A stretch of 64,000 nucleotides of DNA from Clostridiales bacterium (GTDB lineage: Bacteria; Bacillota; Clostridia; Christensenellales; CAG-314), in the NCBI GenBank assembly GCA_022508305.1, contig JAFLVM010000003.1, forward strand, positions 1 through 64,000, in the 5' to 3' direction. Numbering within the stretch: position 1 is the first letter of the stretch; each line of letters starts with the position of its first letter. The position numbers and the translations under genes were made by a program. Positions 1 through 8,039 of the stretch are shown piece by piece. The notes under the pieces were generated by a model. The model was given only the letters and a program-made list of their open reading frames with translations. It did no database searches and was not told the DNA's origin.

Positions 1-173
<173 letters not shown>

Positions 174-347
174 AAGGGAGTAGATGGAGACATCTACCAA
201 ACCAAGTCGAGTAACTCTAAGGAGTTACGGTATTTGAAAGTGGAGCATAAACACGAAAAACAAATGCGCAACCCACAACTGTGAACAATCTCTTACTATT
301 CTTGTCTAAGCTAACCTACAATCCCACCCTTAGGGGTGTTATTTTTT
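174..347 (+). terminator. 16S trailer with two hairpins and an intrinsic terminator
   Basis: Directly after the 16S end are two perfect 7-bp hairpins, 180-197 (GTAGATG, loop GAGA) and 211-228 (GTAACTC, loop TAAG). These resemble rRNA-processing stems. A CACCC/GGGTG stem at 325-338 then runs into a T-rich tail at 339-348, an intrinsic terminator. This implies that the rRNA transcript ends here with 16S alone. From there to base 490 the DNA is AT-rich, and I see nothing else in it. Confidence 0.65.
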
Positions 348-507
348 TGTAATTTGTTTGAACCCCATAAGGTGCTTTTTATTAATCTCAATGTCTAAAT
401 GTTTTCTTATAATTAAATTTTAAAATCAACTTAACATTTTCAACATAAAATAGGTATATTTGATAAAATTGTTACAAATTATTATTCAGAATACGAAGGA
501 GAAAAAT

Positions 508-1014
508 ATGCCTAAGTTAACACCAGCACAAAAGGCCGAAATAGCAAATTTAAAAATGGGGTATGCATGCTTAGAAAAAGAAGTACAAAGTGAATTTGAT
601 AGATTCAAGACTGCTGATGAAAAAGCAAATATGTTTCTTGTATTTAATGCTGCAATCTTAGCATTATTTATAATTATTTTCCCACTTCCGGAATTTAGCA
701 TGTGTAGAAAAAATATTTTTTGGATACTATTTACGGTTCTTTGCATGTCATTAGCAACCACTGTAATATTAATAATTATTTCAATTTTTCCGCGTACTTA
801 CTCACGTATTGATGCATCAAATTTACTTGAAGCTGAATTTTATCAATGTAGTTCAGAAGAATTCATAGGAAATATAATGGTAGGACACAGTGATATGTTG
901 GAAGAATTGTATTACATTGTAGATAAAAAATTTAAATTATTAACTGGTGCAATGATATTGACAATATTAAATATAAGTTTAATTGTAATTCTTCTTATAC
1001 TTACTAATGCATGA
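508..1014 (+). CDS. small membrane protein, Pycsar/SLATT-effector-like
   Basis: 168-residue membrane protein. I chose the ATG at 508 over an in-frame ATG at 460 because GAAGGAGA lies just ahead of it. There is an N-terminal cytosolic helix containing ADEKA (residues 36-40), then hydrophobic segments at about 43-60, 70-94 and 144-166. The order, an amphipathic helix with an AD-x-KA motif, a TM hairpin, a Pro-rich turn and a long soluble helix, resembles the transmembrane effectors of cyclic-nucleotide defence systems (DUF5706/PycTM or SLATT). No cyclase or nucleotide sensor is adjacent, so a defence role is inference only. The gene is AT-richer than the housekeeping genes. It is translationally linked to the small ORF at 1022. 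Confidence 0.55.
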   Translation: MPKLTPAQKAEIANLKMGYACLEKEVQSEFDRFKTADEKANMFLVFNAAILALFIIIFPLPEFSMCRKNIFWILFTVLCMSLATTVILIIISIFPRTYSRIDASNLLEAEFYQCSSEEFIGNIMVGHSDMLEELYYIVDKKFKLLTGAMILTILNISLIVILLILTNA

Positions 1015-1021
1015 GGTGAAT

Positions 1022-1174
1022 ATGAGTGAAAATAAACAAAATGAAAAACATGTGGTGACACCAGAGATATTCAAAAAAAAGGATCGTAAACGCTTTCCAA
1101 GGAAAGTAAAGCGTCATGTGGTTATGAAAGCGAAGTCTGGAAAAACTCACAATACACACCGAAATAAACCATAA
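1022..1174 (+). CDS. 50-residue highly basic small protein
   Basis: This short ORF encodes 50 residues rich in Lys, Arg and His, beginning MSENKQNEK and ending HRNKP, with no hydrophobic segment. Its ribosome site GAGGTG overlaps the stop codon of the membrane protein upstream (TGAGGTG), so the two are almost certainly co-translated. The family is not recognised. The charge suggests nucleic-acid or membrane-surface binding, or simply a ribosome-associated peptide. A 12-bp perfect hairpin follows 12 bases after the stop, marking the end of the two-gene unit. Confidence 0.55.
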   Translation: MSENKQNEKHVVTPEIFKKKDRKRFPRKVKRHVVMKAKSGKTHNTHRNKP

Positions 1175-1186
1175 ATATATATAAGA

Positions 1187-1213
1187 AAGAAGGGGTAAAT
1201 GTTACCCCTTCTT
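1187..1213. terminator. bidirectional terminator hairpin
   Basis: Perfect 12-bp stem AAGAAGGGGTAA (1187-1198) with a 3-base loop and its complement at 1202-1213. It sits between the convergent small basic ORF and the XRE gene and overlaps the stop codon of the latter. A- and T-rich flanks on both sides suit termination in both directions. Confidence 0.75.
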
Positions 1214-1439
1214 AATATAAATCTAGTCCTAACAAATAGTCAGCAGTTATGCGGTCATTATCTTTACTGAATATTTCGATAATATGAATTACATCAATTA
1301 CACTCGGCAAACCTTTACCTGTTTCCCAAAACGAAATTGTATCTTGTGATAGACTAAGCAATTTACCGAATGCTTCTTGCGAAAGCTTATTGTCTAATCT
1401 TAGTTCTTTAATTCTTTCCCCAATAACTTTTGTGTCCAT
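1212..1439 (-). CDS. XRE-family (HTH_3) transcriptional repressor
   Basis: 75-residue protein made up almost entirely of a Cro/CI-type helix-turn-helix (about residues 7-60, with the recognition region around SQEAFGKLLSLSQDTISFWE). There is no separate C-terminal domain, so it is a minimal DNA-binding repressor. It is transcribed divergently from the membrane protein at 1555. The shared intergenic region carries three near-palindromic TACGAAT...TTCGTA sites, which are its likely operators. It probably represses both itself and the divergent gene. A very similar arrangement recurs at 51969-53050. Confidence 0.85.
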   Translation of the reverse strand: MDTKVIGERIKELRLDNKLSQEAFGKLLSLSQDTISFWETGKGLPSVIDVIHIIEIFSKDNDRITADYLLGLDLY

Positions 1440-1448
1440 ATATTTATT

Positions 1449-1530
1449 TTACGAGTATTTTTCGTAAAATATGTTGACTTACGAATATTATTCGTATATA
1501 ATATAACAAACATACGAATAAATTTCGTAA
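1449..1530 (+). promoter_or_regulatory. sigma-70 promoter with three XRE operator palindromes
   Basis: Promoter for the gene at 1555: -35 TTGACT (1474-1479), 17-base spacer, -10 TATAAT (1497-1502). Three related palindromes flank and fill it: 1449-1467, 1479-1497 (lying exactly between -35 and -10) and 1512-1530. All share ACGA(A/G)TA...TTCGTA. The central site would block polymerase. The outer ones overlap the leader of the XRE gene and the transcript start of the divergent gene. Confidence 0.8.
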
Positions 1531-1554
1531 TATTGGCGAAAAGGAGAGAAATAT

Positions 1555-1950
1555 ATGGGGCAACCTGTACATAAGCGTTGGTGGATTTGGGTTATAATAG
1601 TACTTGTAGTCGTTATTGTAATAACAATCTGTTTTTCAGATGGCAGTTCGTCTGATGGAATTAAAATAGTAGAAGAAAAACTTGTTACAACAGGGCTGCA
1701 GGTTGTTAAAGGAAATTATATTTTTCCGATAGTATCTATAAGAGTAAAAAACACCTCATCAGTCGCAAAAAACGTGTCATTTGAAGTGAATTTTTATGCG
1801 AATGGGGAATTATTAAGTAGTGATCAAGCAGAATATATTACTTTAGCTCCCGGTGATGAAGCTACTTTAATGGCGCAAAGTAGTTATGGTATTTTTATTG
1901 GTACACAAACGCAGTACACATATAAAATTACTAAGTGGTGGATTTATTGA
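1555..1950 (+). CDS. membrane-anchored FxLYD-like extracytoplasmic protein
   Basis: 131 residues: a short charged start, one TM segment (about residues 9-28), then an extracytoplasmic beta-rich domain. That domain has the pattern VSIRVKNTS...NVSFEVNFYANGE, followed by an APGDEA turn, as in FxLYD-type immunoglobulin-like domains of Bacillota surface proteins. The ribosome site AAGGAG lies 8 bases before the ATG. Expression is probably controlled by the XRE repressor encoded divergently. Its function is unknown; a binding or envelope-stress role is only a guess. Confidence 0.55.
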   Translation: MGQPVHKRWWIWVIIVLVVVIVITICFSDGSSSDGIKIVEEKLVTTGLQVVKGNYIFPIVSIRVKNTSSVAKNVSFEVNFYANGELLSSDQAEYITLAPGDEATLMAQSSYGIFIGTQTQYTYKITKWWIY

Positions 1951-1963
1951 TTAAAGAAACAAA

Positions 1964-1993
1964 AGCACTTGAGTATTATCAAGTGCTATTTTA
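1964..1993 (+). terminator. intrinsic terminator
   Basis: 9-bp stem AGCACTTGA/TCAAGTGCT (1964-1972 with 1979-1987) followed by ATTTTATT. It ends the gene at 1555 and lies against the stop of the convergent TetR gene. Confidence 0.8.
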
Positions 1994-2605
1994 TTACTTA
2001 AACAATTCAACCAGAATTTTACATACAATTTCTTTCATTTTGTCGTATGCAATGTAGCTGTGGCTGTCGAATACGATTTCGTGAGCGAAGGATTGCACGA
2101 TATTCATTGCAAGGTGTACCTTTTCGGTGAGATTATCGGTGCTTATACCTAACTTTCGTAACTGTTCGCTCATTTGCTCGGTAATCTTGTTTTCAAGCGA
2201 AATGAATTCGGCGTTTACAACCTCGTCAGTGGTGGCGAGGGAGTGGAGTGTGTTGTGAAGTTTTGCATTTTGTTCGTGCAGCTCTATCGTCTTGTTAAGT
2301 ACCGACATTGCAAGCGCGTGCAAATCCACAGGTACAACCGTATTCTCCATTATTTCTTGTAGCGGACTGTATACGGCATTTATGTAGATTTCAAGCACGC
2401 AAATCAATATATCGCGCTTATCTTGAAAGTACCCGTACACAATACCCGTCGATACGCCTGCGCGCTTGGCAATTTCCACGGTGTTGGTACCGTAGTAACC
2501 AACCTCGCTAAACAGTTCGTAGCCTGCTTGTATTATTTTGTTTTTCTTTTCAATTGACCGCTCTTGCTGCGGAACTCGTATGTTATTGCTCATCTTGCAA
2601 TACAT
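1994..2605 (-). CDS. TetR/AcrR-family transcriptional regulator
   Basis: 203 residues. The N-terminal TetR DNA-binding domain (about residues 18-65) shows the signature AGVSTGIVYGYFQDKRDIL, with the HTH in NTVEIAKRAGVSTG. The remaining all-helical C-terminal part is the ligand-binding and dimerisation domain. A second Met at residue 5 (codon ending at 2593) is an equally possible start. It is divergent from the feo operon, and paired inverted repeats lie in the shared 153-base intergenic region, so it may control iron uptake. The ligand is unknown. TetR control of feo is not the usual DtxR/Fur scheme. Confidence 0.85.
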   Translation of the reverse strand: MYCKMSNNIRVPQQERSIEKKNKIIQAGYELFSEVGYYGTNTVEIAKRAGVSTGIVYGYFQDKRDILICVLEIYINAVYSPLQEIMENTVVPVDLHALAMSVLNKTIELHEQNAKLHNTLHSLATTDEVVNAEFISLENKITEQMSEQLRKLGISTDNLTEKVHLAMNIVQSFAHEIVFDSHSYIAYDKMKEIVCKILVELFK

Positions 2606-2634
2606 TATATCTTATTGTTTCTCGAAAATCAACA

Positions 2635-2737
2635 CAAAATGTGAAAAAAGTATCATATTTTGCTTGACTTGTCTCTATGTTGGTGTTAAGATAAATACGA
2701 AAATGAAATAAACTTCACATTTTGCGAGATTTGTGAA
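2635..2737 (+). promoter_or_regulatory. feo operon promoter with inverted-repeat operator
   Basis: -35 TTGACT (2664-2669), 17-base spacer, -10 TAAGAT (2687-2692). An 11-base sequence CAAAATGTGAA (2635-2645) recurs as its exact reverse complement at 2714-2724. The downstream copy is also half of a TTCACA...TGTGAA palindrome (2714-2737). These flank the promoter symmetrically and are plausible TetR sites. Confidence 0.6.
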
Positions 2738-2758
2738 TAAAGTACGAAGGAGGCTATC

Positions 2759-2971
2759 ATGCCGATAGTATTTGCGCCATTAAACATAGATTTGAGAATA
2801 GTAAGGGTACTTGCCGATGAAAAGACCAAGAAACACCTTGAAAGTCTTGGCATTACCGTCAACGGCAACGTTACGGTGCTTAGTTCAAGCGGCGGTAGTG
2901 TCGTTTGTCGCATCAAGGACGGCAAAGTGGCATTGGACAGCAATCTTTCCACCAAAATTTTCGTCGCTTAA
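2759..2971 (+). CDS. feoA: FeoA-domain ferrous iron transport accessory protein (first copy)
   Basis: 70-residue SH3-like FeoA domain. Its pattern is an N-terminal strand, a helix ending in LESLGI, then TVLSSSGGSVVCRIKDGKVALDSNLSTKIFV, the standard FeoA beta-barrel end. It has a strong ribosome site (AAGGAGG) and is the first gene of the iron operon. FeoA is thought to bind FeoB in the membrane and aid Fe(II) uptake. Two consecutive feoA genes ahead of feoB is common in Clostridia. Confidence 0.85.
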   Translation: MPIVFAPLNIDLRIVRVLADEKTKKHLESLGITVNGNVTVLSSSGGSVVCRIKDGKVALDSNLSTKIFVA

Positions 2972-3030
2972 AATCGGTTAACACTGCTAAGGCAGTTTAA
3001 TACAATTTATATCTACAAGGAGTAATACAA

Positions 3031-3291
3031 ATGCAAAAAACACTCGACCAATTTGCAATAGGCGAACACGGAATAGTGCGTCAAGTCGCAGGCGAAGGCA
3101 AAATCAAACGCCGCCTGTTCGATATGGGCATAACCCCCGGCGCAGAGATTATGTTAAGAAAAAAAGCGCCGCTTGGCGACCCGCTTGAGGTTACCGTACG
3201 CGGCTACGAGCTTACGCTTCGTATCACGGAAGCTCAGTGCGTCACAATGGTGGTGACAGATACAAAAAATGAACATGGGGTAGGAAAATAA
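3031..3291 (+). CDS. feoA: FeoA-domain protein (second copy)
   Basis: 86 residues. A canonical FeoA domain: GEHGIVRQVAGEGKIKRRL, then FDMGITPGAEI, then PLGDPLEVTVRGYELTLR. It is closer to the family consensus than the first copy. Its stop codon overlaps the ATG of feoB by one base (TAATG), so translation is coupled. The ribosome site is AAGGAG. It acts with FeoB in Fe(II) import. Confidence 0.92.
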   Translation: MQKTLDQFAIGEHGIVRQVAGEGKIKRRLFDMGITPGAEIMLRKKAPLGDPLEVTVRGYELTLRITEAQCVTMVVTDTKNEHGVGK

Positions 3292-5711
3292 TGAAAAGAT
3301 TTGCTTTAGCAGGTAACCCCAACTGTGGAAAAACCACCCTATTTAACAGTTTAACAGGCTCAACCGCCCACGTCGGCAACTGGCCTGGTGTAACCGTTGA
3401 CAAGCGCGACGGCGTTTACAAGAAGTGCGCCGAGCCTGTGGCAATTATCGACTTACCCGGTATCTATTCTCTTTCACCCTACACGCCGGAAGAAGTAATC
3501 GCCCGCAACTACATATTGGATGAAAAACCTGATTGCGTAATCAACATCGTAGACGCAACCAACCTCGAACGTAACCTGTATCTGACAACCCAAATACTGG
3601 AAATGGACGTTCCTGTGGTTATCGCGCTCAACATGATGGACGCGGTGGAAAAGGCGGGTGACAAAATCGACGCCAAGGAACTGGAAAGGCGTTTAGGCGT
3701 TCCCGTTGTCAAGATTTCCGCGTTGAAAGAGCAAGGACTGTCCGAACTGATGGACAAAGCCTTTAACGAAAGCCTAAAGGAACGCAAAGGCACGACCGTC
3801 TTGCAGGACACCGCGCTTGCGCACCTAATCGGCGACGTAAAGATTGCGCTCGCAGGTCAAAAGGTTGCAAATCCGCTGTTCCACGCTATCAAGCTCGTTG
3901 AGGGCGACGAAATCGAAGTGGAAATGCACAAAGATACTCTCACAATGGTGCAGGAATTCAAAGAAACCTTCTCCGATGAGATTTTCGGCAATGACTTCGA
4001 GGCGCTTGTTGCAGACGGCAGATACAAGTACATATCCAAGCATTTTGCGCCCGTGTTGGTGCGCCAAAGCAAGGAAAAGTTCCAAATGACGCGCTCAGAC
4101 AAAGCGGACAAGGTGCTGACAAACCGTTGGGCAGGAATTCCCATTTTCCTTGTCATTCTGTTCCTTATTTTCCATTTGACCTTTTCCGAGAACTTTTTGT
4201 TTCTGGGCTCAATTTTCAATCTTCCTGATTTGGAAACGTTGGGTTTGCTTACAGAAGAAGGCGAACCGATAAGTTACGGCGTTAGATGGCTTGCGTGTAT
4301 CTACGACGGCGCGATATTTTCTCCCGGCGTAATTATCAACAACATATGGAATGATATGCTTGTTGGCGAACTGTTCGGCTGGATTCAAGGACTCGTAGAA
4401 GGTAGTAGTATGGCAGGCTGGGCTGTCGGTCTTATCAACGACGGTATAATTGAAGGCTTGGCGGCAGTGCTGTCTTTCTTACCCCCAATTCTCGTTTTGT
4501 TCCTGTTTTTCTCCATTTTGGAAGACAGCGGATACATGGCGCGTATCGCATTCATTCTCGACAGAATGTTCCGCCGTTTCGGTCTTTCGGGTAGGGCGTT
4601 TATGCCTATGATTATGGGCTTCGGTTGCTCTGTTCCCGCAATGATCAACACCCGCACGCTTGCAGACGACAAGGAACGCACGGCGACCGTACGCGTAATT
4701 CCCTTCTTCTCGTGCGGTGCAAAGCTGCCAATCTTGACGGCAGTTGCAGGCGCAATAGTGATGTCCTTCGGTTTGGGTAACGCCGACCTCATCACGTACT
4801 CAATGTACATATTGGGTATAGTTGTAGCGATTGTGTCCGTACTGCTTATGCGCGGAACGACCTTGAAGGGCGAAACACCTCCGTTCATAATGGAACTGCC
4901 CGCCTACCATGCGCCCCAGTTCAAGAACTTGATGATTCACCTGTGGGACAAGACGAAACACTTTATTAAAAAGGCGTTTACAATCATTCTTGCATCTACA
5001 ATCGTAATTTGGTTCCTTACTCACTTCAGCTTCGATTGGAAGTTCCTCGAAAACGAAGAAATCAACGAAAGCATTCTTGCAGGCTTGGCAAAGCTTCTTC
5101 AACCCTTGTTCACACCTCTTGGCTTCGGTAGTCAATTGGGCGAGTTCGGTTGGGTGTTCGTTGTAGCAGTGGTTGCAGGACTTATCGCTAAAGAAAACGT
5201 TATTGCAACCTTTGCAACGCTCGGAGCTTGCTTGATGGCAGTTGGCGGTTTCGACTTCGGCGCTATCGGCGGACTGGACGCTATCAATGCCTCAGACGGT
5301 ATTGCAGCAGTACAAGCAATGATTATTGCAACGAATATCACAATTCCCGCGTTGATCAGCTTCATTGCCTTCAACATGACGACAATCCCCTGCTTTGCGG
5401 CAGTAGGAACTGCAAAGAGCGAACTGGGCAACAAAAAGCGTTTCAACTGGACTTTGGTATTTTGGCTTGTAGCAAGTTATATCACCGGCGCGGCAGTTTA
5501 CACAATCGGTTCTTGGTGGTGGACGTTGTTCATTTGGCTCGCCGTAGTTGCAGCAATCACAACGGTAATCGTGCTGTACAACAAGGGCAAAATAAAAATC
5601 AAATTGCCTAAAAAGAAGGTAAAAAAGAGCAACCCGTCCTGTTGTGAAGGTTGCAGTAATTGTTCTTTGTGTGATGATGCAACTAAAATTAACGAAAAAA
5701 ACGACAAGTAA
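3291..5711 (+). CDS. feoB: ferrous iron transporter FeoB
   Basis: 806-residue integral membrane Fe(II) transporter with an N-terminal G-protein domain: G1 GNPNCGKT (8-15), G3 DLPG (54-57), G4 NMMD (114-117), G5 SAL (143-145). A helical linker precedes a membrane domain starting near residue 280, including the two Gate-like regions (around MIMGFGCSVPAM and the later FGWVFVVAVVAGLIAKENV). The C-terminus ends in a Cys-rich tail (CCEGCSNCSLC), a feature of many clostridial FeoB proteins in place of a separate FeoC. Length is normal. It closes the feoA-feoA-feoB operon and is followed by a strong terminator. Confidence 0.97.
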   Translation: MKRFALAGNPNCGKTTLFNSLTGSTAHVGNWPGVTVDKRDGVYKKCAEPVAIIDLPGIYSLSPYTPEEVIARNYILDEKPDCVINIVDATNLERNLYLTTQILEMDVPVVIALNMMDAVEKAGDKIDAKELERRLGVPVVKISALKEQGLSELMDKAFNESLKERKGTTVLQDTALAHLIGDVKIALAGQKVANPLFHAIKLVEGDEIEVEMHKDTLTMVQEFKETFSDEIFGNDFEALVADGRYKYISKHFAPVLVRQSKEKFQMTRSDKADKVLTNRWAGIPIFLVILFLIFHLTFSENFLFLGSIFNLPDLETLGLLTEEGEPISYGVRWLACIYDGAIFSPGVIINNIWNDMLVGELFGWIQGLVEGSSMAGWAVGLINDGIIEGLAAVLSFLPPILVLFLFFSILEDSGYMARIAFILDRMFRRFGLSGRAFMPMIMGFGCSVPAMINTRTLADDKERTATVRVIPFFSCGAKLPILTAVAGAIVMSFGLGNADLITYSMYILGIVVAIVSVLLMRGTTLKGETPPFIMELPAYHAPQFKNLMIHLWDKTKHFIKKAFTIILASTIVIWFLTHFSFDWKFLENEEINESILAGLAKLLQPLFTPLGFGSQLGEFGWVFVVAVVAGLIAKENVIATFATLGACLMAVGGFDFGAIGGLDAINASDGIAAVQAMIIATNITIPALISFIAFNMTTIPCFAAVGTAKSELGNKKRFNWTLVFWLVASYITGAAVYTIGSWWWTLFIWLAVVAAITTVIVLYNKGKIKIKLPKKKVKKSNPSCCEGCSNCSLCDDATKINEKNDK

Positions 5712-6451
5712 AAAAGCGTCCCGCTAATTAAAAAGTGGGACGCTTTTGTATTATATGATATCATTGTCTCGTCAACGGCGTTTGTAGGTATCGTAACGAC
5801 GGTAGAACCTACGTCGTATATTTTGATATTTCCAATTAGTAGTAGTGAATCACCGAATAACCACGAATGCCTTATATTGTAAATCAACACCGTTGCCTCA
5901 TTAGTTCGCATTGTACACTCTATCCACAAATCATTGCCGTCATATTCAAATTGTCCTTCGGCGTAGTTTGTCGTGGCGTCGTAACGTTTCCATTCAACGT
6001 TGTCCAGTAGGTCTGTCAGTATTGACATATCCGATGGATAATTATCTTCTTCCGTAATCAGTCTTTTACGCCATGTACCGTCTTGTTGCAGGTAGACGTA
6101 TTCCCTGTCGTCAGCAGTTTTTTCAACGTAGTATTTTTCGCCGTTGTTATTGGTGAATATTTTGCTGCCGTCCACCGATATGCTGTATTTCTGTCCGCCT
6201 GTGAGTAGTTCGCCTAAGTTGTTTTTTATCTCTCCCGATGCGGAAAAATTGTCTTCTATGGACAACAAATACTCTTCGATAGCTTCTTTTGCCGTTTTGG
6301 GCTTGACGGGTGGATTGCTTGTACTATTCGATCCGTCGTCATCGGTTGAGTTTTCTTCCGATAGTTTAGGATTGGCGCAAGCGCCCAACGCCAGCGCAAC
6401 TATCAATATTAAAGTTATAAGTAAGACTATTTTTTTATTCAAAGCATTCAC
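5498..6451 (-). CDS. lipoprotein with a run-on C-terminus overlapping feoB
   Basis: Open frame of 317 codons. The N-terminus is a lipoprotein signal (hydrophobic core, then ALGAC with the lipobox Cys near residue 25), followed by a Ser/Asp-rich linker and a beta-rich domain to about residue 230 (ends near TVVTIPTNAVDE). This resembles the small lipoproteins of gut Clostridia. The frame then has no stop: the last ~80 codons run through the feoB terminator and antisense into feoB. In both other frames a stop occurs within about 20 bases of the domain end, so a late frameshift or stop-codon loss is likely. The natural C-terminus is probably near 5755. Function unknown. Confidence 0.6.
   Translation of the reverse strand: MNALNKKIVLLITLILIVALALGACANPKLSEENSTDDDGSNSTSNPPVKPKTAKEAIEEYLLSIEDNFSASGEIKNNLGELLTGGQKYSISVDGSKIFTNNNGEKYYVEKTADDREYVYLQQDGTWRKRLITEEDNYPSDMSILTDLLDNVEWKRYDATTNYAEGQFEYDGNDLWIECTMRTNEATVLIYNIRHSWLFGDSLLLIGNIKIYDVGSTVVTIPTNAVDETMISYNTKASHFLISGTLFYLSFFSLILVASSHKEQLLQPSQQDGLLFFTFFLGNLIFILPLLYSTITVVIAATTASQMNNVHHQEPIV
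5712..5747 (+). terminator. feo operon terminator
   Basis: Stem AAAAGCGTCCC/GGGACGCTTTT (5712-5722 with 5737-5747) extended by two more pairs, with T-rich flanks on both strands. The convergent lipoprotein frame reads straight through this hairpin without a stop. Confidence 0.9.
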
Positions 6452-6462
6452 CTAATACTGTC

Positions 6463-7062
6463 TTATTTGGTTTTTCGGATAAATTGTTCAATCTGTCTGT
6501 TACCCATAAGCAGTAATTTTTCCAAAACTTCTTTAGTCGCTAAAATATCGCTTGCGGCGTTGTGGTGGTTTAACTGCACGTCAAGCCGTTCGCTAAGCAC
6601 GTTCAACGTCAAATCGCCTTTGACGGTGCGGAAATGGTACAGTATATCTCGCGCCACCCACATCGTGTCAAGTACCTCTTGGGGCGTAAACCTGTAGCCG
6701 AATCTTCCCAAATCCTTTTTCATGACGTTCAAGTCAAAGCAGTAGTTGTGGGCAACAAAAACGAACTCATTGGGTATATGCGGCGACATAACCTGCCAAA
6801 ACTGTTCAAGTGTTGGCGCGTCAACTACGTCTGCGTCAGTGATGCCGTGAATGTAACTAAGAGTGATATGCGTTTGCGGATTGATGAGTGTGTAGTATCC
6901 TTGTGACTCACCGTTCTTGACGAGTATCATGCCGATAGCGCAGATTCTGTCGTTAAATCCGTTCGCCGTTTCCACGTCCACGAAAACGAACGATTTATCC
7001 TTGGGATATTCGTATTTTCCAACCCCATGTGAAGTTTTTGATGTTAATTCTTCCTGTGTCAT
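6463..7062 (-). CDS. DEDDh 3'-5' exonuclease (DnaQ/PolC-epsilon family)
   Basis: 199 residues. Exo I is FVDVETA (D29, E31), Exo II is HNYCFD, and Exo III is LNHHNAASD with the catalytic His. The full DEDDh set of a DnaQ-like 3'-5' exonuclease is therefore present. There are no BRCT or helicase domains, so it is a stand-alone proofreading or RNA-trimming type nuclease. It lies 20 bases after the 2H phosphoesterase gene and 11 bases before the lipoprotein, all on the minus strand, so the three may share a transcript. Confidence 0.85.
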   Translation of the reverse strand: MTQEELTSKTSHGVGKYEYPKDKSFVFVDVETANGFNDRICAIGMILVKNGESQGYYTLINPQTHITLSYIHGITDADVVDAPTLEQFWQVMSPHIPNEFVFVAHNYCFDLNVMKKDLGRFGYRFTPQEVLDTMWVARDILYHFRTVKGDLTLNVLSERLDVQLNHHNAASDILATKEVLEKLLLMGNRQIEQFIRKTK

Positions 7063-7082
7063 AGTGTAAAACAGTGTTATAT

Positions 7083-7586
7083 TTAATTACGGAATTTTTC
7101 AGCAACTAACGTTTTCGTTGGGAAAAACTCTCCCAGTTGAATGCCGATTATTTTTGCATTAAAAGGACTGAATGTATTTGTCAAAACTTCTTTCGCCACT
7201 GCAACTTGTTCGGTAGCACCGCAAAATATGGTCGTGTGAGCATGCCAAGGAAATCCGTCTGCAAAGTTATTGTCAAAGACGCGGTGCAAGTTTTGTAATT
7301 GTGTGTTTACAGTAGGCTCTATGAATAATACGGAATTGTTAAAGTGATTTATTTTATCCAGCCGTATTTCAAAAGAAATCTCTTGCGAGCATACGGTTTT
7401 GATTTTTGCTATTAAATTTTCTGCGCACTCAACAGGAAAACTTCCCAATGATATATGAAAAGGGATATCCATAGTTTGACTCCCTTCAAATCCTAATTTC
7501 AACACACTGTCTTGAAGTTTTTTAAGTTTAATTTGCGTATCATTGTCAAATACAGCAAATACTGTTAAAAATTTTTCCTGTTTCAT
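7083..7586 (-). CDS. 2H phosphoesterase family protein (2'-5' RNA ligase-like)
   Basis: 167 residues with the two signature H-x-(S/T)-x motifs of the 2H superfamily, HISL (44-47) and HTTI (117-120), at normal spacing. Such proteins act as cyclic phosphodiesterases or 2'-5' RNA ligases on RNA ends. It lies immediately downstream of tRNA-Gly on the same strand, 10 bases after the CCA end, and ahead of the DEDDh exonuclease. That makes an RNA-end-processing job plausible but unproven. Confidence 0.8.
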   Translation of the reverse strand: MKQEKFLTVFAVFDNDTQIKLKKLQDSVLKLGFEGSQTMDIPFHISLGSFPVECAENLIAKIKTVCSQEISFEIRLDKINHFNNSVLFIEPTVNTQLQNLHRVFDNNFADGFPWHAHTTIFCGATEQVAVAKEVLTNTFSPFNAKIIGIQLGEFFPTKTLVAEKFRN

Positions 7587-7596
7587 ATCGATATTT

Positions 7597-7670
7597 TGGA
7601 GCGGGTAACGGGAATCGAACCCGTAACTACTGCTTGGGAAGCAGTCGTTTTACCACTAAACTATACCCGC
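7597..7670 (-). tRNA. tRNA-Gly (anticodon CCC)
   Basis: Complete cloverleaf on the minus strand. The acceptor GCGGGTA pairs with TACCCGC, the D-arm is GTTTAGTGGTAAAAC, the anticodon stem ACTGC/GCAGT encloses loop TTCCCAA (anticodon CCC), and the T-arm contains GGGTTCGATTCCC. The discriminator is T and the CCA is encoded. Confidence 0.95.
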
Positions 7671-7685
7671 GTACAAGAACTCGTT

Positions 7686-7961
7686 TTATCTGCGTTTTTC
7701 CCTTTTGTCTGGAACCGCCTCAAGATCAAGCATGTCAAAATCGACGCTCTCCACAAAGTCGCGTGGCTTGAACCGTGTGTTGTTGAACATGACAAAGTGA
7801 TTGAAATTGACACGCGTAACAACAGGCGTAGGAATGTCCATTTGCTCACATACGTTCTGCATCACAGACACGAATTCCTCTTCGCAAGATACTGAACCGT
7901 ACTCATACAGCAGGTCGCGCGTGATTTTTTCGTCAACAATTGTCTTTGCCCATACCTTCAT
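7686..7961 (-). CDS. conserved hypothetical small protein
   Basis: 91 residues beginning MKVWAKTIVDEKITRD, with no signal peptide, TM segment or Cys motif. It looks like a compact alpha/beta protein ending in a basic tail (DKREKRR). I recognise the style from small clostridial proteins but cannot name a family or function. It lies upstream of tRNA-Gly on the same strand and divergent from the nucleosidase at 8099. Confidence 0.6.
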   Translation of the reverse strand: MKVWAKTIVDEKITRDLLYEYGSVSCEEEFVSVMQNVCEQMDIPTPVVTRVNFNHFVMFNNTRFKPRDFVESVDFDMLDLEAVPDKREKRR

Positions 7962-8039
7962 ACAAATATTGTATCAAAATTCCCACAAAATGCAACCTTT
8001 TTTGGCATATTTGAACTATAAATGGCGTTTGCTAATGAG

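Noticed and set aside
174-324. Start of a 23S rRNA or a spacer tRNA behind 16S
   Set aside because: No conserved 23S 5' sequence or cloverleaf is present; a terminator and protein genes follow.
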